A stretch of DNA of 64,000 nt from Phycisphaeraceae bacterium (GTDB lineage: Bacteria; Planctomycetota; Phycisphaerae; Phycisphaerales; UBA1924), in NCBI GenBank assembly GCA_019636515.1, contig JAHBXI010000004.1, positions 430,653 to 494,652 of the forward strand, given 5' to 3'. A program made the translations under genes and the position numbers. This document shows, piece by piece, positions 52,778 to 60,424 of this stretch. Numbering within the stretch: the stretch's first letter is position 1; every line of letters starts with the position of its first letter. The notes below the pieces were generated by a model. It was given only the letters and a program-made list of their open reading frames with translations, was not told where the DNA came from and searched no databases.

Positions 52778-53768
52778 GCTGCTCCTGGCGCTGGGCCGTC
52801 GCGGACAGGTCGATCTCCAGCGGCCGGCCCAGCCAGTAGATGTCGATCGTTCTCCCCCCCGCGTCGATCGAGCGGTACCCCTTCTGCAGACGGTCGATCG
52901 TCGTGAGTTTGGCGGCGGTGGAGGCTTCGCCCAGGCGCGGCTTGCTCGGACGACCCCCCCAGTTGACCCGCCCGCCGCCGGTTGTCACAAGGCAAAGCGT
53001 CCGGTCGGACGCGTACGCCGAGACGTCGATGGCGGCCACCTGCGCGAACCAGGACCGCGAACGGATCAGATTCAGAAGTTCAAGCGCCGCGTGTACATCC
53101 TCCCCGGGCCACGACTTCGCGTAGTCGATGATCGACCCTTCCTTCGGCGGGCTTGCCGAGGCTCCGACGATGGGTGTCAGGCGCGAAGCACCCACGTCGT
53201 ACACCACCGGCATCGGCTTGCCGTCCCACGAAACCAGGTGGTCCCGGCCACCCGACCGCACCACCGCCGCCGGGATCCGCCACGTCCCCGAGACCACCAG
53301 CCGACCGCCGTGTTCCCGCCGGACGACGGGGCGCGAGTCGAACCACCCCGATCGTTCCATCGCCTGCCCGATGCGCCGGAGAGGGTCCGCCGAGAACGGC
53401 GACTCCCGGGTGTTGAGATGCTGTTGCGCGAGGCCCTGGATTTCCTCACGCAACTGCTCGGGGAGCCAGGTCGGGGTGTCCTCCAGCGTCGCCGACGTCA
53501 GCGAGAACAACCCGGGGCCGATGGACCAGGAAGAGCGATCAGGTTCTTTGGATGCCCCGATCGTGGGCCAGCGAACCTCCACGTGCGCTGGCCGAGCCCC
53601 GATGATCCGCACCGCTTCCGACTCCAGCGGCGCGATCCCGCGCGCCAGGCCGAAGCCCACGCCCGCCACGATCGCCGCGGTCAGGGCGGTCGAGAACACG
53701 GCTCGACGAGTTGTGGATCGGTCGTTGCCGGTGGCGGTGGTTGGTTCTTGGTCGTATCGCCGAGTCAT
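52725..53768 (-). CDS. ftsQ: Divergent FtsQ/DivIB-like cell-division protein
   Basis: 347 aa. N-terminal cytoplasmic tail with RSTTRR, one membrane helix (STALTAAIVAGVGFGLARGI, residues about 25-45), then a periplasmic part. A beta-rich domain around residues 125-170 (LRRIGQAMERSGWFDSRPVV, GTWRIPAAVVR) resembles a POTRA/FtsQ beta domain, and WGRPSKPRLGEASTAAK-like lysine/glutamate segment near residue 290 recalls the end of FtsQ. Sequence similarity is low; the call leans on its place directly after ddl (34 bp), where ftsQ is found in other bacteria, and on the single-helix topology. FtsQ connects the divisome at the inner membrane. Confidence 0.7.
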   Translation of the reverse strand: MTRRYDQEPTTATGNDRSTTRRAVFSTALTAAIVAGVGFGLARGIAPLESEAVRIIGARPAHVEVRWPTIGASKEPDRSSWSIGPGLFSLTSATLEDTPTWLPEQLREEIQGLAQQHLNTRESPFSADPLRRIGQAMERSGWFDSRPVVRREHGGRLVVSGTWRIPAAVVRSGGRDHLVSWDGKPMPVVYDVGASRLTPIVGASASPPKEGSIIDYAKSWPGEDVHAALELLNLIRSRSWFAQVAAIDVSAYASDRTLCLVTTGGGRVNWGGRPSKPRLGEASTAAKLTTIDRLQKGYRSIDAGGRTIDIYWLGRPLEIDLSATAQRQEQRADRAAGAATPGSTPRR

Positions 53769-53802
53769 GGGCGGCTCCCGTCCGTGGGTGGGACGCAGGA
53801 TC

Positions 53803-54798
53803 TTAGTTCATCGGCTGTTGGTCGCGGATGGCCCAGCCAACCAGCATCGCGCACAGGATGGGCATGTCCAGGCCGGTGTGCCGGGCGGCCATGGGAAGCA
53901 GGGAGTGGCCGGTAAAACCCGGCATGGTGTTCAGTTCCAGGAACCAGGGCTGATGATCGTGGTCGAGCAGGAAGTCCACACGGCACAGGTGGCGCACCCC
54001 GACGGCACGGGCCAGCGACAGGGCCTCTCGGCGGATCCGGTCCGAGACCCCCGGCGCCAGCGTGGGATCGACCGTGTACCGGGTGTCGTCTCGCGTGTAC
54101 TTGGCGTGGTAGTCGTAGAACTCCGCGGCCGGCTCGATGCGGATGGGAGGAAGGGCCACCGCGCCGTCCGAGGACGGGTCGAGCACGCCCACGGTCAGTT
54201 CGTGCCCGGTGATCAGCCGCTCGACCATGTACGGGCGGGATTCGTGCGCGCGCAGGTCGTCGATCACCCGCGGGAGGGCGGCTTCCCACGCCGCACGCGT
54301 ATGGCAGAGATGGACGCCGACGCTCGACCCCTCGTGGATCGGCTTGATGACCACCGGCGGGTCGATCGGCGGGGTTGTGTCACGCGGGTTGAAAACCGCC
54401 GCCGCCGCCGTCGCCACGCCGATCGCCGACGCGTGGAGTTTGGATGCCACCTTGTCCATGCACACGCGAGCCGCCGTCGGACCGCACCCGACGTAGGGGC
54501 GTCCGCCGCGATCGAGCAGGTCCTGCAGTGGCCCGCCTTCGCCGTACGGCCCGTGCAGGACCGGCACGACCACGTCCCCGGGCATCCCGGCCAATTGCAT
54601 GGCCGTCGGCTGGTCGATGACTTCGTACCGGACCGGGATTCCCGCGGATTCCAAGGCCCGCGCGACGGATCGGGAACTCTCGAGGCTCACCTCGCGCTCG
54701 GCGTCGGGACCACCCCCGAGCACCAGCACGGAGGCTCCCCGGGTCAGCGCTCGCGGGTGAGGCGAGCCGGACGGCCCTGCCGCGTGCCCCCCCGTCAT
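53803..54798 (-). CDS. ddl: D-alanine:D-alanine ligase
   Basis: 331 aa, ATP-grasp fold. It makes D-Ala-D-Ala for MurF. Motifs in order: VLVLGGGPDAEREVSLESSR, VLHGPYGEGGPLQDLL, KPIHEGSSVGVHL, IRIEPAAEFYDYHAKYT and FLELNTMPGFTGHSLLP, all matching Ddl. The start ATG 54798 overlaps the murB stop by 4 bp. The gene is followed 34 bp downstream by the ftsQ-like gene. Confidence 0.96.
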   Translation of the reverse strand: MTGGHAAGPSGSPHPRALTRGASVLVLGGGPDAEREVSLESSRSVARALESAGIPVRYEVIDQPTAMQLAGMPGDVVVPVLHGPYGEGGPLQDLLDRGGRPYVGCGPTAARVCMDKVASKLHASAIGVATAAAAVFNPRDTTPPIDPPVVIKPIHEGSSVGVHLCHTRAAWEAALPRVIDDLRAHESRPYMVERLITGHELTVGVLDPSSDGAVALPPIRIEPAAEFYDYHAKYTRDDTRYTVDPTLAPGVSDRIRREALSLARAVGVRHLCRVDFLLDHDHQPWFLELNTMPGFTGHSLLPMAARHTGLDMPILCAMLVGWAIRDQQPMN

Positions 54799-55736
54799 GG
54801 CGAACGCCTCCAGATCACGACTTCCGGTTCGAGCGTGACACCGAAAGCATCAAGGACACGTCCGGCGGCCACGTCCATCAGGGCGAGCACGTCGCTCGCC
54901 TTTCCTCCGGCGTCGGCGGTGATGAAATTGGCGTGGTGGTCGCTGACCGTGGCCGATCCCAGGCGCGTGCCCTTGCACCCGGCCCGGTCGATGAGCAGCC
55001 CCGCGCTGATGCGGGACCCGGGTTGGAACTCGTTGTGCCCGCCCTGGCCGTCGGGGATGGTCAGAATCCGGTCGATGGTCGGGTTCTTGAAGCAGCACCC
55101 GGCGGAGTTGGCTTTCAGCGGCTGGGTGGTCCGCTTATATTCCATAATCCGCATATGTCGATCACGGACGGCGGAGGGGTCGTCGGGGATGAGTTGGAAC
55201 TCGGCGGCGGTGATAATGAGGCGAGAGAGGCCGGAGGTCCGGTAACCAAAGGCAATGGCGGATCGCTCGAGGACGACCGGGCCGGACTGTCGGTCGAGGG
55301 CAAAGACCCGCGTGAGGCATGCGGAGATGTCGCCGTAACGTCCTCCGGCGTTCATGACGATGGCCCCGCCGACGGTGGCGGGGAAGCCGGCGAGGACCTC
55401 GAGCCCGGCCAGGCCTTTCTCGGCGGTGCGTTTGACCAGCGCGGGGAGTTTGGCGGCGGCCCCCGCGCGCACAAGCCCGGTCCTGGGGTTGATGTCGATC
55501 GAGTTGAAACCAGGCTCGGCGAGAGCGACGACCAGTTCGGCGACGCCGTCGTCATCGACGATCAGGTTGGCCCCCTCTCCCAGGATGCGCAGGCCGGGGT
55601 CCTCGTGGAGTGCCAGGAGCAGGTCATCCTCGGATCGAGCCAGGCAGAGGCGGTCGGCCCGTCCGCCGACCCCGAACCACGTCCGGATCGGGGCGTCGAT
55701 GGTGATGTCGGGAATCGCGGGCACGGTGGAGTTCAA
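54795..55736 (-). CDS. murB: UDP-N-acetylenolpyruvoylglucosamine reductase MurB
   Basis: 313 aa, FAD-dependent. It reduces UDP-GlcNAc-enolpyruvate to UDP-MurNAc. It has TWFGVGGRADRLCLARSEDD, LRILGEGANLIVDDDG (FAD binding), FPATVGGAIVMNAGGRYGDI, FGYRTSGLSRLIITAA (catalytic Tyr/Arg region), NSAGCCFKNP and SDHHANFITADAGGKASDVL. The NSAG(C/S)-x-FKNP motif marks type II MurB. It overlaps murC by 4 bp upstream and ddl by 4 bp downstream. Confidence 0.96.
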   Translation of the reverse strand: MNSTVPAIPDITIDAPIRTWFGVGGRADRLCLARSEDDLLLALHEDPGLRILGEGANLIVDDDGVAELVVALAEPGFNSIDINPRTGLVRAGAAAKLPALVKRTAEKGLAGLEVLAGFPATVGGAIVMNAGGRYGDISACLTRVFALDRQSGPVVLERSAIAFGYRTSGLSRLIITAAEFQLIPDDPSAVRDRHMRIMEYKRTTQPLKANSAGCCFKNPTIDRILTIPDGQGGHNEFQPGSRISAGLLIDRAGCKGTRLGSATVSDHHANFITADAGGKASDVLALMDVAAGRVLDAFGVTLEPEVVIWRRSP

Positions 55737-57373
55737 TCCGGTGACGCCGGGGATTTGGTGGTGGTGGCGCCTGGGTGGCGGTGGGGGTCGTCGGTTTCGA
55801 GGAACATCCGCGCGACCTTCCAGACGTCGCCGGCGCCCATGACGACCAGGACATCGCCGTCCCCGCAGAGGTTTTCGAGTTGCTCGACGATGGCCTCGAA
55901 GGGATGCAGGTGCATCGCGCGGGTGCCGCGTCGGCGCAGGCGATCGACCAGGTCGGCGGCGGTGATCTTGAGTTTTTCCTCCTGGCTGTCCCGGACGAAG
56001 TAGATGGGTGGGACGATGACGACATCGGCCTGAGAGAAGGCGGCGGCGAACTCATCGAGCAGGTGCCGCGTACGGCTGTGCTGGTGTGGCTGGAAGACGC
56101 AGATGAGCCGGGCCGAGCGGTCTTCCGGGCGTTCGGATTCACGCAGCGCCCGCAGGGTGACGTCGATCTCGGTGGGGTGATGCCCGTAATCGTCAAAGAC
56201 GCGGACGGAGCCTCGGCCGTGGCCAGCGGGCCCGATCGGGCGGGTACCGAGGAACTGCATGCGGCGGTCGATGCCGGTGAACGCGGCGAGGGAACGAGCC
56301 AGGATCGCCGGGTCGGCGCCGGCCATGGTCCCCAGGGCCAGTGCGGTGGCGGCGTTGATGGCGTTGTGGGTTCCCGGGAGGGTCATGGTCCAGGCGGCGA
56401 CGCGTTCTCGTCCGTGCGAGAGGGTGACGGCCCGCGCCGGGGCGTCGGCCTCGATTACCCAGTCGGCCTGCGGGGAAAAACCGATGGTCTGGACCGAGCA
56501 GCGGAGGCCCGCGGTGACTTCCCGCCGGTGCGCGCCGTCGTGGGCGATCAGCAGGCGTCCGCCTTCCTGGGCGGGTGGAATGAGCATGGCGAACTCGTGG
56601 AAGGCCCGCACGACTTCATCAAGTGAACCGAAGACGTCGAGGTGGTCGGCCTCGACGGAACTGATCGAGGCGATCAGGGGGCGGTAGTGGTGGAAGGAGC
56701 GGTTGAATTCGCAGGACTCGGCGACCAGGAACCCGGGTCGTCCGGCGAGCGGTCCGTGGGGCACGGTGTCCGAGCCGACCCGGTGTCCGATGGGGGTTGC
56801 CGGCTCGGCGAGGGATCCCCTGGCGAGTTGGCCCGAGGTCGCGCCGACGATGACGGAGGGTTCCATCCCGGCGTCGGCAAGGGCGGCGCCGAGCATGGCG
56901 GTCGTGGTGGATTTGCCGTGGGTTCCGGCGACGGCGATGCCGGTGCGCACGAGCATGCACTGCCCGAGTGCCTCGGCGTAGGAGAGGATGGGCAGACCGC
57001 GCCGGGTGGCCTCGATGAGTTGGGGGTGATCGGGCTTGACGGCGGCCGAGGCGACGAGCAGGTCGCAACCTTCGGGGAGTTGCCCGGAAGACTGATCGAA
57101 GGCGACGCTCAGCCCGTCGCGTTCGAGGGCGGCGGTGATTTCGGAAGGGGCGATGTCGGATCCGCGGACGCTGGCCCCGTGTGAGGCCAGGAGCCTGGCA
57201 ATGCCCGACATGCCGCATCCGCCGATGCCGATGAGATAGGCCTGCTTGCCTCGGAAGCAGATCGGCTCGGGAGGTGGCGGGACGTGGGCGGGCATGGCCA
57301 AAGGGGTGGTGTCGGGCGCAGCGGAAACCTCGGCGACGGGCGGCGTCATGGGAAGGGTATCGGCGAGGGTCAT
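55733..57373 (-). CDS. murC: UDP-N-acetylmuramate:L-alanine ligase MurC
   Basis: 546 aa from ATG 57373 (MTLADTLPMTPPVAE); the first 40 residues before the conserved IGIGGCGMSGIARLLAS are a family-atypical extension. Other motifs: SDIAPSEITAALERDG, GTHGKSTTTAMLGAALADA (P-loop), SCEFNRSFHHYRP, LPGTHNAINAATAL and FQPHQHSRTRHLLDEFA. It adds L-alanine to UDP-MurNAc. murC, murB and ddl are joined by 4-bp ATGA overlaps in a tight operon. A divergent gene starts at 57477, so the promoter lies in the 103-bp gap. Confidence 0.96.
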   Translation of the reverse strand: MTLADTLPMTPPVAEVSAAPDTTPLAMPAHVPPPPEPICFRGKQAYLIGIGGCGMSGIARLLASHGASVRGSDIAPSEITAALERDGLSVAFDQSSGQLPEGCDLLVASAAVKPDHPQLIEATRRGLPILSYAEALGQCMLVRTGIAVAGTHGKSTTTAMLGAALADAGMEPSVIVGATSGQLARGSLAEPATPIGHRVGSDTVPHGPLAGRPGFLVAESCEFNRSFHHYRPLIASISSVEADHLDVFGSLDEVVRAFHEFAMLIPPAQEGGRLLIAHDGAHRREVTAGLRCSVQTIGFSPQADWVIEADAPARAVTLSHGRERVAAWTMTLPGTHNAINAATALALGTMAGADPAILARSLAAFTGIDRRMQFLGTRPIGPAGHGRGSVRVFDDYGHHPTEIDVTLRALRESERPEDRSARLICVFQPHQHSRTRHLLDEFAAAFSQADVVIVPPIYFVRDSQEEKLKITAADLVDRLRRRGTRAMHLHPFEAIVEQLENLCGDGDVLVVMGAGDVWKVARMFLETDDPHRHPGATTTKSPASPD

Positions 57374-57476
57374 CGGCGGGCGTGAAGGTTCGTCCCGTTC
57401 GCGTGGAGCGCGCGGGAGAGTCGGTGGATGAACGGGCAAGGCGCCCTCGCGTCCCGGAGACACCAATGATGCCCGG

Positions 57477-58160
57477 ATGGACTACCGGATCATCAGCATC
57501 GGGGCGTTGGCGTGCCATCCGTTATGGGGTGAACGGGCGCCGGTTCGCACCGGCCACGCGACAACCACGCTGATCCGCTCGAAGGACCGGGTGATCGTGG
57601 TGGATCCGTCGCTGCCCGAGTTGGCGCTGGAAGCCCGGCTGCTGGAGCGGGCGAACCTCCGACCGGGGGAGGTGACGGACGTGTTCCTGACATCGTTTCG
57701 ACCGGACGTGCGTCGTGGGGTGGCGCTGTTCGAGTCGGCGTCGTGGTGGATCGGTGAGGCGGAGCGCGAGGCGGTGGGGGCGGTGCTGGCGACCCGTTTG
57801 AAGGAGGAGGCCCAGGCGCAAGGCGATGAGGAACTGATCGAGGCGTTGTCGCGTGATGTGGCGATCCTGCGCCGGACCAGGGCGGCGGGTGACCGCCTGG
57901 CGGACCAGGTGGACCTGTTCCCGATGCCGGGAGTGACCCCCGGGCTGTGCGGCCTGCTGCTGGAGCACCCCCGGTACACGGTGGTCGTGTGCGGGGACGG
58001 GATCCCGACGGTCGAGCACCTGGAGCGGGGGATGGCGTTATCGCCGGCGGTGGATGTGGACCGGGCGCGATCGAGCATGGCCGAGGCGGTGGAGGTGGCG
58101 GACCTTTTGGTGCCTGGCCGGGACAACGTGGTGGTAAACCCGACGAAGCGTCCGTTCTGA
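57477..58160 (+). CDS. Metallo-beta-lactamase-fold protein without the metal ligands
   Basis: 227 aa. The opening strand pattern TTTLIRSKDRVIVVDPSLPE and the helix that follows are those of MBL-fold hydrolases, but the diagnostic H-x-H-x-D-H loop reads TSFRPDVRRGVALF, so the histidines are absent. The next ligand position, normally in a PGHTPGS motif, reads PGVTPGLCGLL, and the late GD-containing strand is CGDGIPTVEHLERGM, with the Asp intact. It may be a binding protein or pseudo-enzyme. AATGAT precedes the ATG by 6 nt; it is not a clear ribosome binding site. Divergent from murC. Confidence 0.8.
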   Translation: MDYRIISIGALACHPLWGERAPVRTGHATTTLIRSKDRVIVVDPSLPELALEARLLERANLRPGEVTDVFLTSFRPDVRRGVALFESASWWIGEAEREAVGAVLATRLKEEAQAQGDEELIEALSRDVAILRRTRAAGDRLADQVDLFPMPGVTPGLCGLLLEHPRYTVVVCGDGIPTVEHLERGMALSPAVDVDRARSSMAEAVEVADLLVPGRDNVVVNPTKRPF

Positions 58161-58174
58161 ACGGGCGAGGTCTG

Positions 58175-58429
58175 TCAGAACTCGGGAGTCGGCGTTGGGT
58201 CTGGTTGATCCAGGGGGATTCCGTCGGAACCATCGCGCAAGGCGTCGGCGTTGCACCCCGGGATCACCAGGAACCCGTTGCTTGCGGCGATGTTCCGGTT
58301 GTTCGTGATTAATCGCTGCCTTGGCGCGATGATGCGGCCCCGCCCGCCGGGAGACGGCGAGGCCGCCGGGGGATTGGATGCGTCAGAGGCAGGCTTCAGC
58401 GCGGGTCGCCGACGGGCAGGTCGCGGCAT
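58175..58429 (-). CDS. Doubtful small ORF overlapping the lipoprotein gene end
   Basis: 84 codons, ATG at 58429 inside the 3' end of the lipoprotein gene (34-bp overlap). It has a basic N-terminus (MPRPARRRPALKPAS) and a more protein-like C-terminal part (LITNNRNIAASNGFLVIPGC). No motif. It may be a translationally coupled small protein, but equally a chance frame. Confidence 0.25.
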   Translation of the reverse strand: MPRPARRRPALKPASDASNPPAASPSPGGRGRIIAPRQRLITNNRNIAASNGFLVIPGCNADALRDGSDGIPLDQPDPTPTPEF

Positions 58430-59436
58430 TCGAAGGGGATCAGGACGCGATCGATCCTCGTGGCGATATCGAGCCGGAGCGTCGTGGGGCGCGGGGGTGC
58501 GATCCCCTTGAAGACGCTGAATGTGAGCGTGTACGAACGATCACCGGCGCGGACGGGTTGCTGCGTCGGACCCAGGACCGGGGCTTCGCCGATGAGCGCG
58601 CCGGCCTGGTCGAGCAGGGCGGCGCGGATGATACGGGGGGTGTCGGTGGAGCGCCCCGTCGCGGCGGCGGCGGTTTCGATGAGGGATTCGACGGCGATCG
58701 TGTCGTTGAAGGTCTGGATGGAGCGGATGGTGACGTGCAGGCCGGGGAGCAGTTCGGATCGTCGTCCGGTCTGGGTGATCCCCACGTCGCGGCTCTGGGC
58801 GCCCGTGACGACGTACCCGATCGCGCTGCCGCGCAGGATCGAGAGTTTCCTGGGGAGAGCGTCGAGGTCGAGGATCCTTGCCGTGACGACGGCGTGGGAC
58901 GATCGTGCGTCGGCGGGGACGACCCATCGCGGGCCGGCGGTCGGGTCGACGTACGACCCGGCGCGTCCCCCGCCGATCCTGGTGTCCGGGCGGGGGAGCC
59001 CGTGGCGGAGCGTCGCGAGCGACCTTCCGAGTTCATCGCGTGCTTCGGTGATGTCCAGTTCCGGCTCGACGGCGAACGGCCACCCGGAGGATGACCGCAC
59101 CACGCCTTCAAAGGTCAGGCCGGTGGGGAGTGCGTCGGCGAGCGGGTCGATGGCGCGGCCCGCCTGCGCGAGGATCGCCCTGGGTGTGAACGTAAGCGTC
59201 GAGGAGGATGAGGCCGACGGCGGTGGCGGGGGGGGCGGATCACGGCGCCGTCCGGCCGGGTCTTCGGGTCGATTTCGCGTGTCGGGCGGGTACGCGGGCG
59301 CGGGGCGACTTGACGGCCATGTCGAGCATGCCTGCGCGAAGCCGATGGCGAGGGCAAGGCATGCCAGGCGTGATGCGGCCGCGCATGCCCGGCGGGAAGC
59401 CGTGCTCGAACGGATCCCTTCGCGTGGTGTCTCCAT
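58396..59436 (-). CDS. Putative lipoprotein of unknown function
   Basis: 346 aa from ATG 59436 (METPREGIRSSTAS). The hydrophobic signal region (LACLALAIGFAQACSTW) ends in a lipobox (FAQAC) near residue 37, followed by a Pro/Ser/Arg-rich linker (DPPPPPPPSASSSS). The mature domain is about 260 residues with beta-strand-like pattern (LTFEGVVRSSSGWPFAVEPE ... YTLTFSVFKGI). The function is unknown. It is 30 bp downstream of the CoA-transferase gene on the same strand. Confidence 0.75.
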   Translation of the reverse strand: METPREGIRSSTASRRACAAASRLACLALAIGFAQACSTWPSSRPAPAYPPDTRNRPEDPAGRRRDPPPPPPPSASSSSTLTFTPRAILAQAGRAIDPLADALPTGLTFEGVVRSSSGWPFAVEPELDITEARDELGRSLATLRHGLPRPDTRIGGGRAGSYVDPTAGPRWVVPADARSSHAVVTARILDLDALPRKLSILRGSAIGYVVTGAQSRDVGITQTGRRSELLPGLHVTIRSIQTFNDTIAVESLIETAAAATGRSTDTPRIIRAALLDQAGALIGEAPVLGPTQQPVRAGDRSYTLTFSVFKGIAPPRPTTLRLDIATRIDRVLIPFECRDLPVGDPR

Positions 59437-59466
59437 GAGGTGGCTCCCCGGCGTGTTGGGAGGCGT

Positions 59467-60129
59467 TCAGAGCGACACGGTCGCCAGGTCCGGGGCGACG
59501 AGGAACTCGGCCTCGGTCTGCTTCCTGAGTTCCTCGATCGTGACGTCGGGGGCGATCTCGCGGAGTTCGAAGCGGCCTCTGGCCTCGATGAACTCGAAGA
59601 CGGCGAGTTCGGTGATGAGCATGTGGACGCAGCGCCGGCCGGTGAGCGGGAGCGAGCACTGGCGGACGAACTTGGGGACGCCGCCCTTGGCGGTGTGTTC
59701 CATGGTGACGATGACGCGTTTGACGCCCGCGACCAGGTCCATGGCGCCGCCCATGCCCTTGACCATCTTTCCGGGGACCATCCAGTTGGCCAGGTCGGCG
59801 TCCTGGGAGACCTGCATGGCGCCGAGGATGCACAAGTCGATATGCCCGCCGCGGATCATGGCGAACGAATCCGACGAGGAGAAGAACGAGGCGCCCGGGC
59901 GTGCCGTGATGGTCTGCTTACCGGCGTTGATGAGTTCGGCGTCCACCGCGTCTTCGCTGGGGAATGGCCCCATGCCAAGCAGGCCGTTTTCCGATTGAAG
60001 CCAGACGTCCATCCCCGCGGGGACGTGGTTGGCGACCAGCGTGGGCATTCCGATGCCCAGGTTGACGATGAAGCCGTCCTGGAGTTCGCGGGCGGCGCGC
60101 TGGGTGATCTGGTCGCGTGTCAGGGGCAT
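59467..60129 (-). CDS. 3-oxoacid CoA-transferase, beta subunit
   Basis: 220 aa. It has [18 protein letters not shown] and the catalytic [12 protein letters not shown] (Glu in SENG), then [39 protein letters not shown] and the typical [14 protein letters not shown], as in ScoB/AtoA. These enzymes work as an alpha-beta pair and exchange CoA between acetoacetate and succinate or a related acid. No alpha-subunit gene lies on either side, so the partner must be elsewhere, or the subunit acts differently. TATCCT ends 6 nt before the ATG, without a ribosome binding site. Confidence 0.93.
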   Translation of the reverse strand: MPLTRDQITQRAARELQDGFIVNLGIGMPTLVANHVPAGMDVWLQSENGLLGMGPFPSEDAVDAELINAGKQTITARPGASFFSSSDSFAMIRGGHIDLCILGAMQVSQDADLANWMVPGKMVKGMGGAMDLVAGVKRVIVTMEHTAKGGVPKFVRQCSLPLTGRRCVHMLITELAVFEFIEARGRFELREIAPDVTIEELRKQTEAEFLVAPDLATVSL

Positions 60130-60278
60130 GGGTGGAGGATACGGGGACCAGCGGCGTTGATGATTCGAAATGGGGATTGAGAAGGACCGCGGGCGGCGAG
60201 AGCGAACAAAGACAGTACGATATTTTCAACACGAGATGGTCGGTGGATTGGTCACGTAATTGCTTTACTGCGTGGGTC

Positions 60279-60308
60279 TTGCGCATCATCGAAGTGGGTG
60301 GCTAATAA
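60279..60308 (+). promoter_or_regulatory. Possible promoter of the PEP-CTERM-like gene
   Basis: TTGCGC (60279-60284), 18-nt spacer, TAATAA (60303-60308), in an AT-rich stretch; about 110 nt of leader would follow. The alternative GGAACC at 60324-60329 resembles ECF sigma -35 elements but lacks a matching -10. The rest of the 60130-60420 gap holds nothing else identifiable. Confidence 0.35.
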
Positions 60309-60424
60309 AATACTCATTTATCCGGAACCGATAACCTCCCCGGCCATAATGGATACATATGGGCGTAATGTCGGTGTCGGAGCCCGACGCGCTCTGGTTT
60401 CATTGAGGAACAGGAGTGAAAAAG

